A stretch of DNA of 64,000 nucleotides from Streptoalloteichus tenebrarius (lineage in GTDB: Bacteria; Actinomycetota; Actinomycetes; Mycobacteriales; Pseudonocardiaceae). The notes beneath the pieces were generated by a model that saw only the letters and a program-made list of their open reading frames with translations, ran no database searches and was not told the DNA's origin. Position numbers and translations under genes: made by a program. The stretch's first letter is position 1, and each line of letters opens with the position of its first letter. Below are positions 16,987 to 24,220 of this stretch, piece by piece. The DNA lies in the NCBI RefSeq assembly GCF_024171885.1, contig NZ_JAMTCP010000034.1, forward strand, positions 1 to 64,000, given 5' to 3'.

Positions 16987-17664
16987 GTGCACGACGGGAC
17001 CGCACCGCCACGCCGCGGCTTTCACGCCCTGCTCGGGGACAGCCGATGGCACGCCCTGCTCCGGGCGGGGTTCCCGCACACGTTCTCCCCGGGCTCCACG
17101 CTCGTCCGGCAGGGAGACGAGGGCGGCTTCGTGTGGGCGTTGGCGAGCGGACGCGTGGCGGTGCTGGCCCGGCAGGAGGACGGCGCCCAACTCCTGGTGT
17201 CCCTCCGCGGCGCGGGCGATCTCCTGGGAGAGATGGCGGTTCGCCCCTCGTCCCGGCGAACGGCCACGGTCGAGGCGATCGACCGGTGCGTGGCGCACCG
17301 GGTGCCGGCCGAGACGTTCCACCGGTTCCTGGAGGAGCACGACGCCCAGGGCGGGTTCAGTGACTACCTGGTCGCCAAGCTGAGCGAGACCGTTCCCTAC
17401 CAGGTGCAGCTCGTGCACTTCACCCCGCTGCAACGGGTCGCGCGCCTGCTCCTCGAAGTCGTCGCCCTCGCGGACGCCACGGCCGTGGACCGGTTCCGCG
17501 TGCCCTTCTCGCAGGAGGCGGTGGCCGCCGCGCTCGGCCTCGCCAGGAGCACCGTCGCCGAGCAGATCGCCAGGTTGCGCCGCGAAGGGGCGTTGGCGAG
17601 CGGACGACGGCTCGTCGTGTCGGACAGCCGCCGGCTCGCGCACCACTCCGGCATCACGACCTGA
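16987..17664 (+). CDS. Crp/FNR-family regulator with intact cyclic-nucleotide pocket
   Basis: This is a 225-residue protein. The N-terminal cNMP-binding domain carries the phosphate-binding-cassette residues in order: GDLLGEMAV at about 77-85 (Gly-Glu) and RRTATV at about 90-95 (Arg-Thr). This argues that it binds cAMP, cGMP or a related nucleotide rather than a redox ligand. The C-terminal winged helix is SQEAVAAALGLARSTVAEQI. The Arg of the recognition helix is kept, but the residues matching E. coli CRP Glu181 and Arg185 differ (Ser, Glu). GTG 16987 follows GGAGAG. A cyclase-like gene starts 113 bases downstream and a consensus CRP site lies between them, so the two probably form one regulatory circuit. 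Confidence 0.85.
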   Translation: MHDGTAPPRRGFHALLGDSRWHALLRAGFPHTFSPGSTLVRQGDEGGFVWALASGRVAVLARQEDGAQLLVSLRGAGDLLGEMAVRPSSRRTATVEAIDRCVAHRVPAETFHRFLEEHDAQGGFSDYLVAKLSETVPYQVQLVHFTPLQRVARLLLEVVALADATAVDRFRVPFSQEAVAAALGLARSTVAEQIARLRREGALASGRRLVVSDSRRLAHHSGITT

Positions 17665-17669
17665 TCCTC

Positions 17670-17685
17670 TGTGATTGGCGTCACA
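17670..17685. promoter_or_regulatory. consensus CRP-type binding site (TGTGA-N6-TCACA)
   Basis: TGTGATTGGCGTCACA is a perfect dyad matching the CRP consensus. It lies six bases after the Crp-like gene and 92 bases before the cyclase gene, where it could act as operator or activator site for the downstream operon. Whether the local Crp-like protein or the housekeeping Crp uses it is not known. Confidence 0.7.
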
Positions 17686-17693
17686 CGCAAAAC

Positions 17694-17730
17694 GTCCGAC
17701 CGCGGACATTCCGTCACACCCCGGTCGGAC
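17694..17730. promoter_or_regulatory. 9-bp inverted repeat upstream of cyclase gene
   Basis: GTCCGACCG (17694-17702) and CGGTCGGAC (17722-17730) are perfect complements 19 bases apart, just downstream of the CRP-type site. This could be a second operator or a leader hairpin. Confidence 0.4.
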
Positions 17731-17777
17731 AGGCTTCCGGTCGCGCCAGTACCCATGCCAGGGAGGAAAACCGTCCC

Positions 17778-18758
17778 ATGCCTGCCATCCAGTCACCGAC
17801 CAGCGTCACGGAACTTCCGCCCTACCGCGCGATGCTCGTCGTGGACGTCAAGGACTTCAGCGGCCTGGCAGGCCGCCACCACGCCGAGCTGACCGACGCG
17901 ATCCCCGGAATCCTCCAGCAGGCGTTCCTGCGGTGCGGTCTGGCCGAGATGTGGGACGAGGCGCGCTTCCCCCGCACCACCGGCGACGGCCACGTCCTCG
18001 GCTTCCGCGCCGCCCTGCTCCCCTTCCTCATCAACCCGTTCCTCGGCGCGCTCCAGGACGAGCTGGACTACCGGAACACCGTGCGACCGCTGTCCGGTCA
18101 GGAAGGCCCCATCCGGATGCGGGTGAGCATCAACGTCGGGCCGGTGACCGACTCCGGCGGCGAACTGCTCAGCGACGGCAGCGGGACGGCGCGGATCGAG
18201 ACGCACCGGCTGTTGGACTCCCAGCCAGTCCGGGACCTCCTCGCGCGCTCCAGCGGCACCACCTGCGTCGCCGCGATCATTTCCGCGCGCGCGTTCGAGG
18301 ACGCCGTCCTGTCCGGGTACGCGGCGGACGACCCCGACCTCTACGTCCCGGCCCCGGTCGAGGTCAAGCGCTACCAGGGCACGGCCTACCTGCGCGTGCC
18401 GAAGCCGTCCGGGGACCTGCTCCGGCACGGCTTCCGCCCGGCGGAGGCCACCGACGCCGCCACCGACGCCGCGGAGGAGAGCATGACGGACACCCGTCCG
18501 GACCAGCACACGAACTCGGTCGGAGACGTGGACGGCTCGGTCGTGCAGGCCAGGGAGTACCACCGCCACGGCGGCGTGAACATCGGCGGGAACGCGAGGG
18601 ACGTCATCACCGACGCCCGAGGCCCCGTCATCACCGGCACGCAGCACCACACGCCCCAGTTCTACGGGGACGGGGTCACCTACACCGCCGGGAACAACTC
18701 CGGTGACGTCAAGCAGCGGTTCGAGAACACCAAGCGCAGGAACCCGAAGCAGTCATGA
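17778..18758 (+). CDS. class III-like nucleotidyl cyclase with C-terminal amyloid-type signalling motif
   Basis: This is a 326-residue cytosolic protein. Residues about 15-205 resemble a class III nucleotidyl cyclase/GGDEF-like fold. A first metal-type Asp lies in VVDVKDFS (Asp23, Asp26), a second in TTGDGHVLGF (Asp70), and MRVSINVGPV is the following strand. After a linker, residues 249-318 are Gly/Val/Asn-rich: GDVDGSVVQARE, HRHGGVNIGGNARDVI, GPVITGTQHH. The VVQAR core followed by GGVNI resembles RHIM-like bacterial amyloid signalling sequences (BASS3-type) of actinobacterial effector proteins. The same GGV-GNARDVI-PV-TG block opens the next protein. An internal ATG (18483) behind GGAGGAG could yield the motif alone. 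The gene overlaps the NTPase gene by four bases. Substrate base and activity are not determinable by eye. Confidence 0.7.
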   Translation: MPAIQSPTSVTELPPYRAMLVVDVKDFSGLAGRHHAELTDAIPGILQQAFLRCGLAEMWDEARFPRTTGDGHVLGFRAALLPFLINPFLGALQDELDYRNTVRPLSGQEGPIRMRVSINVGPVTDSGGELLSDGSGTARIETHRLLDSQPVRDLLARSSGTTCVAAIISARAFEDAVLSGYAADDPDLYVPAPVEVKRYQGTAYLRVPKPSGDLLRHGFRPAEATDAATDAAEESMTDTRPDQHTNSVGDVDGSVVQAREYHRHGGVNIGGNARDVITDARGPVITGTQHHTPQFYGDGVTYTAGNNSGDVKQRFENTKRRNPKQS

Positions 18759-20809
18759 ACGACGAGGTCGAGGACTACGCCACGCGCGACGGCGGCGTGG
18801 ACGTCGCCGGGAACGCGAGGGACGTCATCAGCGACCCGCAAGCCCCCGTGAACACCGGGCCCGGCACCCAGGTCAACGTCGCCATCGAGCGAGCGATCAT
18901 CCGAGCGTGGGAGTCCACCGAGGGGTACCGCCCCCGCCCGCGTCAGGCCGTGGCGGAGGACGAGATCGAGTGGCTCGCGAGGCGCTTCGTCGAGCCGGGG
19001 AACTTCTCCCAGGCCGGGGTCCTGCTGCGCGACCGGAGAACCGTGCTCCTGGGCGGCCCGCCCGGGAGCGGGCGTCGAAGTGCGGCGCTCATGCTCCTCG
19101 CCAGGCTCCCCGGGCACGCGACGGTTCGCTGTCTCCCACCGGACGCCGACGAGAACGTCCTTCTCGATCCGGACGAGATCGAGCAGGGTGAGCGGCTCCT
19201 CCTGGACCTGACCAACGGGGACGACGACGCTCTTGAGCTCCTGCACGGTCAACTCGGTGGCTTCCGCGCGACCCTCCTCCAGAAGGAGGCGCACCTCGCC
19301 GTCGTGCTGCCAGGGCCGCACGACGGCATCGTGACCGCCGAGTTTCGCCCGCTCGCCACCGACATCTCACGTCCGCCTGCGGTGGAGGTGCTGCGCAGGC
19401 ACCTCCAAGAAGAACGGGTTCCGTTCGCCCTCCAGGATCTGAACGACGAGATGCTGCGACCGCAGCTCTCCACGGGCAGCATGGGACAGCTCGCTCATCT
19501 CGCGCGCCTGATGCGCAGGGCGCGCGAGGACAACGGGCGGAAGCCGTTCCGCGCCTGGCTGCGCACCGCACTGGCCGGGCTCACCGATCGCGGAGCGGAG
19601 GTGGCGGCCAGGGTCCGCGGCAAGTCCGGCCAGGACCGCGCGTTGATGTTCGTCACCGCCTTCCTCCACGGCGGTCCGGTCGACGTCGTTCCGGACGCGG
19701 AGAACAGGTTGCTCCGCGCCCTCGACTTCCCCGATGACGAGACACACGTGCTCGACCGACCGGACCTGGTCGAGCGTCTGTCCGGCATCGGGGCGCAGGT
19801 CGACCCGGGGCGTCGAGTCCGGTTCCCCGGCTTCGCATGGGATTCGGCGGTGCGCAGTCACTTCTGGCTCGTGTACTCGACCATGCGTCCCCAGTTCCTG
19901 ACCTGGGCGGCTGATCTCGTCGAGACGGCGAACCTGGACGAGGAGGACACCGACCGGATCGCCCACCGCCTCGTCGAGCAGTGCCTCCGCTGGCGACAGC
20001 CGAACGACGTGGTTCCCGTGGCCAAGAGATGGGCGGAGAAGGGGGTGCCCCGCCTGGCGTCCGCGGCGACCGTCCTGCTGGTGCAGGGGCTGAGTCACGA
20101 GGCCTTCGGCGGCACGTTCCGTCGACATCTCTACTACTGGTCCAGGGAGGCATCCCTGAATCCGAACCTCGCGCGGATCGTCATCGCGCTGTGCCGGGAC
20201 GTCCTCGCGCCGTCACTGCCCGATCGCGCCCTGGTTCGGCTCCACCACCTCACCAGGCATCGTGACCGCGAGGTAAGCGCGGAAGCGGTCGACGCCCTCA
20301 CCTCGCTCGCCGAGAACCGGCGGTTCTTCCGGCGGCTCGTGGATCGGCTCGCACGGTGGGTCGCGACAGGAGACAAGTTCCTTTCGTCGGTCGACGTCAT
20401 GCTGCTCACTCGCGTCGCCCGCGCGGAGCGCCTCCTCGACGACTCCCCGCGCGCCCGGCGGTTGATCGACGACCGAGACGTCCGTGCCCAGCTCGAACTC
20501 CTGTGGAACGCGATGCTCCGCTCTCCGGAGCAGAAGGCGTGGTCTCCGCTGCTGGACGACTGGTTGCGGACGACGCTCGACGAGGCGACGGGTGTTCCGC
20601 TCGACGTCCTGTTCAACGCGGCGGGGAGGGACACCCGGCTCCTCGGTGTGCTCTTCCAGGCGACGTCCCGGTGGGCGTCGGCCACCGACGACCCCGGCGA
20701 CCAGGCGCGGCGGGACCGCCTTCGGCAGCAGGTCCTTGACAAGATCAACGACGTGATGGGTCTGCGCGTGGACGTCGTGGACCCGTCCGAGAAGGAGTCA
20801 GCCCGATGA
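18755..20809 (+). CDS. large P-loop-like NTPase with N-terminal signalling motif
   Basis: This is a 684-residue protein. Residues 13-36 (GGVDVAGNARDVI, then APVNTG) repeat the motif at the cyclase C terminus; at DNA level 22 consecutive bases are identical. A P-loop follows at about 99-109, LGGPPGSGRRSA, where the usual Lys-Ser/Thr is Arg-Arg-Ser. RLLLDLTNGDD (about 147-157) is a Walker-B-like strand and LAVVLPG a sensor-like strand. The remaining 480 residues are mostly helical and Arg/Leu-rich, without a clear repeat signature. The layout resembles STAND/AAA-type receptors that oligomerise and nucleate an effector carrying the matching motif. The gene is coupled at both ends by ATGA overlaps. 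Confidence 0.65.
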   Translation: MNDEVEDYATRDGGVDVAGNARDVISDPQAPVNTGPGTQVNVAIERAIIRAWESTEGYRPRPRQAVAEDEIEWLARRFVEPGNFSQAGVLLRDRRTVLLGGPPGSGRRSAALMLLARLPGHATVRCLPPDADENVLLDPDEIEQGERLLLDLTNGDDDALELLHGQLGGFRATLLQKEAHLAVVLPGPHDGIVTAEFRPLATDISRPPAVEVLRRHLQEERVPFALQDLNDEMLRPQLSTGSMGQLAHLARLMRRAREDNGRKPFRAWLRTALAGLTDRGAEVAARVRGKSGQDRALMFVTAFLHGGPVDVVPDAENRLLRALDFPDDETHVLDRPDLVERLSGIGAQVDPGRRVRFPGFAWDSAVRSHFWLVYSTMRPQFLTWAADLVETANLDEEDTDRIAHRLVEQCLRWRQPNDVVPVAKRWAEKGVPRLASAATVLLVQGLSHEAFGGTFRRHLYYWSREASLNPNLARIVIALCRDVLAPSLPDRALVRLHHLTRHRDREVSAEAVDALTSLAENRRFFRRLVDRLARWVATGDKFLSSVDVMLLTRVARAERLLDDSPRARRLIDDRDVRAQLELLWNAMLRSPEQKAWSPLLDDWLRTTLDEATGVPLDVLFNAAGRDTRLLGVLFQATSRWASATDDPGDQARRDRLRQQVLDKINDVMGLRVDVVDPSEKESAR

Positions 20810-21972
20810 ACCGTGACGATCCGGTTCTCTCCGTCGTCCTCCCGTTGTCCACCGTCGCGGTGTCGCTGACGTTGGGCCTCGGCCTGGGATGGCCGGCATG
20901 GTTGTGGCTGCCGCTGGCCGTGGTCCTGCTCTGCGCGTCGCTGGTCCTCGCCCGCAGGATCAGGCACCGACATCACCAGCACCATCTTCGGTCGCTCTAC
21001 CAGCAGCAGCAGGAGGTGCCTCGAATGCGGCACGTCGACGATTCGACGATCATTCCGGAGACTCCCCTGCCGAGTGCGGTCGCGGACTACCAGTTCCTCT
21101 TCTCCGCCCGCGTGTTCTGGCGACCGACGGGGAACGCGCAGCACCACGCGAACCTCGGGGCGGTCGCCGCGGACCTGATCCTGCGTCGCGCCCGTGCCAT
21201 CACCGTTCAAGAGCACCCGAGCGACCCGGTTCTCGCGCAGCACAAGCTGAGCGCGGCGCTCGGGGCCATGATCCAGGATCCGGCCGGGCAACTGGCGACA
21301 TGGGCCGACAGCGTCGGCGTCCAGATCCCCGAGGAGGACGCCAGACGGCTGCGGCAGCTCGCCGACATCCGCAAGCAGCAGGAGGTGTGGGAGCACGAGC
21401 GGGCGCTGGAGCGGAACGTGCGCGCCTACCTGGGCAACGACGTGCTGGCCAGTGCCGGCAGCGCGCTCGTCTGGTGGCTCTCGCGGGACACGAGCAAGGT
21501 CGAGGAGACCGTCCAGATGATCGGCACGTTCGCCCAGCTCTCGGCGGCGGCCAACAACAGGGAGGTTCCGGAGTTGTTCCGCCACCTGGTCGCGAGCCCG
21601 GCCGGGCACGGGTGGGCGCAGGCGAACGGGAACGGGGAGTACCAGTACGGCGCGGCCGCGTCGACACCCGCTCCCCTTGCCCTCAACGGAGAACCGAGGG
21701 TGGTGGACGGTCACGTGGACGAGCCGGTGGTGACGCGACCCGAGCCCGAGCAGGCGCTCCTGGACAAGCACTTCCCCGACCCGGAGGATCCGCGACGTCC
21801 TCTGTTCGAGGCGCAGCTCACCCAACTCCTGAAGAGGTACACCGCCGAACCAGAAGAGCCCGAGGCGACCGACGACGCCGAGCCCGAGGACGAGCCCGCG
21901 CCCGACCCCCACCAGAACGGATCGGCGCGGCCGGAGAACGGCGCCCTCTTCCCTCACCCGCCGACGGAGTGA
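20806..21972 (+). CDS. two-helix membrane protein with long cytoplasmic domain, third gene of the cyclase operon
   Basis: This is a 388-residue protein. Two adjacent membrane helices (about 7-28 and 31-48) are followed by a basic RRIRHRHHQHHLR boundary. A helical domain of about 200 residues comes next (ARAITVQEHPSDP, ADIRKQQEVWEHERALERNV, ALVWWLSRDTSKVEETVQMI). The tail is acidic and Pro-rich, ending PHPPTE. No family is recognised. The ATPase-domain-free, membrane-anchored design and its place in the operon suggest an anchor or membrane effector, but this is inference. It starts within the stop of the NTPase gene. A short hairpin at 22034-22046 follows. Confidence 0.6.
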   Translation: MNRDDPVLSVVLPLSTVAVSLTLGLGLGWPAWLWLPLAVVLLCASLVLARRIRHRHHQHHLRSLYQQQQEVPRMRHVDDSTIIPETPLPSAVADYQFLFSARVFWRPTGNAQHHANLGAVAADLILRRARAITVQEHPSDPVLAQHKLSAALGAMIQDPAGQLATWADSVGVQIPEEDARRLRQLADIRKQQEVWEHERALERNVRAYLGNDVLASAGSALVWWLSRDTSKVEETVQMIGTFAQLSAAANNREVPELFRHLVASPAGHGWAQANGNGEYQYGAAASTPAPLALNGEPRVVDGHVDEPVVTRPEPEQALLDKHFPDPEDPRRPLFEAQLTQLLKRYTAEPEEPEATDDAEPEDEPAPDPHQNGSARPENGALFPHPPTE

Positions 21973-22033
21973 GCTGCCGCCGTTCGAGCTGGGTTGGTCC
22001 CGGAGGTGTCGTGCGACCCGTCGACACGACACG

Positions 22034-22046
22034 GCCCCTCCGGGGC
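22034..22046. terminator. short hairpin between convergent operons
   Basis: GCCCC-TCC-GGGGC followed by TTT lies between the end of the cyclase operon and the end of the minus-strand TPR gene, a plausible shared terminator. Confidence 0.45.
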
Positions 22047-22098
22047 TTTGCCCAACTCGCCCCACCCCGGGCCTGGTGGTTCTTCACATTGGAAATGA

Positions 22099-23910
22099 TC
22101 AGCGGGAGCGGGCCGAGCTGCCGAGTGTTGCCACAGCCTCAGGCCGGTCCGACGCTTCCGGTGATGACCTCGCCAGGACGTCCACGATCGCGCTGGCCAG
22201 GTCGCTGCCGATGCGTGTCGCCAACAGTCGCAGTGGACCCACCTGCGCCTGGCACGCTTCGGCGTCGCCCACGTTGAGCCGGGCCAACGCCAACAGCAGC
22301 CGGTCCCGGAACTCCTCCCGCTGGTTGCCCTCGGCCAGCCGGTCATCCGGGTAGAGGTCGTCGAGAACCCGGATGACGTCGGGATAGTCGCCTTCGAGGA
22401 AGTGGAGCCGGGCGAGCTGCCCTCGGACGGCCCGGGAATCCTCGGGGGAGGAACGGGTGGTCGCGAGTGCGGCGGTCAGTTTCGCGATCGCGCCACGGCG
22501 GTCCCCGAACCGGACGGTCAGCAACTTCGCGGTGTTGAGCCCGATCAGGGAGACCGCCCACCTGGTCAGCTCCGGGCGTTCCGCGCCCACGCCGTAGGCC
22601 AGCCGTTCGGCGCGTTCCTCCAACTCCAGGGCGGCGTGGTTGTTCCCCTCGAAGTACTCCACCAGGGCGAGGCCGTTCAGCAGGATGATCTCGACTCTGG
22701 TGCGCTGCACCCGGTCCTGAATGGACGCCACAGCCGCCAACGCCTCGTCGTAGAGCCTTCGCGCCGTCGCGAGGCCGTCCTCGGTCCTGGTGAGGGCGAA
22801 CACGTTGGCCAGTTCGGCCGTCAGGTCGAGTTCCTCAACGGGGCCTTCGGCGAGCGACCGCGCGCGACGCAGGTGGTGCACGGCGGCCGTCCTGGCCCGC
22901 TCGGCGGGCCGGAGGCGTGGAGCCAGGCGGGCGGCGGCCAAGTGCGCGGCCAGGTGGTGGCGTCGTGACGCCTCGGAGATGTCGGCGGTGTCGAGGGAGT
23001 CGGCCATGGCGGCCACGTGGCGTTGGAGGAACTCCCATCCGACGGTGGCGAACCCGGCGAACAGGGCGAGGTTCTGGGCGCGCAGCCGCGTCCGGTCCCC
23101 GCTCCTGACCGCCAGGTGCGAACGACGCAGGTAGCCCCATCCGTCCGGTGGCCAGGCGTCGAACAGCTCGGCGGCGTGGTGGCGCCGCGCCCGCGCGTCG
23201 AGCCCGTCACGCATCTCCCGACGCGTCTGTCTACTGAGGACGATCCAGGGAGTGCCGTCCGGCCCGGTGGTGGCCAGGGCCTGGGCCGCCTCCTCCGACA
23301 GGCCGAGGCGGAGCGCCGCGACGAGTGGCGCTCCCATCGGGCACGCGGCGACCACGGTCAGCGCCCGCCGGTCCGCCGGGGACAACCCCTCGGGCTGTCC
23401 GTCGCTCCGCGTGGGGAGCCGCTCGACGATGCGGACGTCGGGTCCGAGCAGTGTCCGGAGTGCGGTTCTCCCCCCGACGCAGGCCAGCGTGAACCCTGTC
23501 GCGCGGGAGAAGCGGGCCAGGTGCCGCAGGAAGTGGCGCACGTCGGGTCCGGGGTCCGTTCCGACCACCACCGCCCACCCGTGCGGCGCCCCGAGTTCGC
23601 TGACGGCCCGCGCCGCCGCGTAGAGCGCCATCCGGTCGTCAGGGGTACTTCCCTCGGCGGGAACGTCGCCGGGAAGGAGGTCGGCCGCGTCACGGGCGTC
23701 GCCCAGTTCCTCCCACGGGGGCGCCAGGGCGGCGCTCACGGTCTCCAGGAGGGGGCTGGGGCGCCGTCGGAGCGCGGACTCCACGACGTCGAGCACCGCC
23801 GGGTGGGGCGGAGGACGACGGGGCGCGGTGAACCCGAGCCAGGACACGCCGGGGAGGACGCTGGCCCAGTCGAGCGGCCTGTCGGAGGAGTGGGTCGCCG
23901 GCGTCGTCAT
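22099..23910 (-). CDS. TPR-like helical protein linked to a radical-SAM gene
   Basis: This is a 603-residue protein. The N-terminal 200 residues contain an alpha/beta-looking region (WAVVVGTDPGPDVRHFLRHL, TLACVGGRTALR) without a Walker A motif. From about residue 270 onward it is a helical array with tetratricopeptide-like spacing (ATARRLYDEALAAVASIQDR, NNHAALELEERAERLAYG, ARLHFLEGDYPDVIRVLDDL). It resembles the sensor arms of MalT/NB-ARC-type regulators that have lost the NTPase core. It is the last gene of a three-gene minus-strand operon and starts 19 bases after the small cysteine protein. A scaffold or sensing role is plausible. Confidence 0.6.
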   Translation of the reverse strand: MTTPATHSSDRPLDWASVLPGVSWLGFTAPRRPPPHPAVLDVVESALRRRPSPLLETVSAALAPPWEELGDARDAADLLPGDVPAEGSTPDDRMALYAAARAVSELGAPHGWAVVVGTDPGPDVRHFLRHLARFSRATGFTLACVGGRTALRTLLGPDVRIVERLPTRSDGQPEGLSPADRRALTVVAACPMGAPLVAALRLGLSEEAAQALATTGPDGTPWIVLSRQTRREMRDGLDARARRHHAAELFDAWPPDGWGYLRRSHLAVRSGDRTRLRAQNLALFAGFATVGWEFLQRHVAAMADSLDTADISEASRRHHLAAHLAAARLAPRLRPAERARTAAVHHLRRARSLAEGPVEELDLTAELANVFALTRTEDGLATARRLYDEALAAVASIQDRVQRTRVEIILLNGLALVEYFEGNNHAALELEERAERLAYGVGAERPELTRWAVSLIGLNTAKLLTVRFGDRRGAIAKLTAALATTRSSPEDSRAVRGQLARLHFLEGDYPDVIRVLDDLYPDDRLAEGNQREEFRDRLLLALARLNVGDAEACQAQVGPLRLLATRIGSDLASAIVDVLARSSPEASDRPEAVATLGSSARSR

Positions 23911-23929
23911 CGAGAAGTCCTGACGCGCA

Positions 23930-24220
23930 CTACCTCTGGGACATCGGGCGTTGGGCGGCGAGTTGCTGTTCGGCCTCCTCGATCTGCTGCTGCAACTGCC
24001 TCATGCGTTCCCGCTTGAGCATCAACTGGGTCGCGAGGGGAAGGGTGGCCATCATCTCCTCGGCGACCGCGCCCTTGGTGCCCTTGCAGCCGTGGCAGTC
24101 CCCGCATCCGGCGGCCAGGGCCTCCCCGACCAGGTCGGCGAGATCCCTGTTCTCCCGGATCAGTCGCACGATGTCCGCGGCCTCGTTCAGGGATACGGAG
24201 AAGGACTGTTGGTCCATCAT
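23930..24220 (-). CDS. small three-cysteine protein, possible radical-SAM substrate
   Basis: This is a 96-residue protein whose ATG overlaps the radical-SAM stop (ATGA). Residues 10-37 form a leader-like amphipathic segment (NEAADIVRLIRENRDLADLV) ending EALAAG. A tight cysteine/glycine cluster, CGDCHGCKGTKG (Cys39, Cys42, Cys45), comes next. The C-terminal 35 residues are a Gln/Glu-rich coiled coil (RMRQLQQQIEEAEQQL). A leader followed by a Cys-rich core next to a SPASM enzyme is the layout of radical-SAM-modified peptides. The long coiled-coil tail after the core is unusual for a RiPP, so it might instead be a cofactor- or metal-carrying partner. Confidence 0.6.
   Translation of the reverse strand: MMDQQSFSVSLNEAADIVRLIRENRDLADLVGEALAAGCGDCHGCKGTKGAVAEEMMATLPLATQLMLKRERMRQLQQQIEEAEQQLAAQRPMSQR

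Noticed and set aside
16987-21972. Reading the cyclase operon as a standard Pycsar system
   Set aside because: The third gene shows no cyclic-nucleotide-binding domain that I can see, and Pycsar lacks the NTPase and Crp genes.
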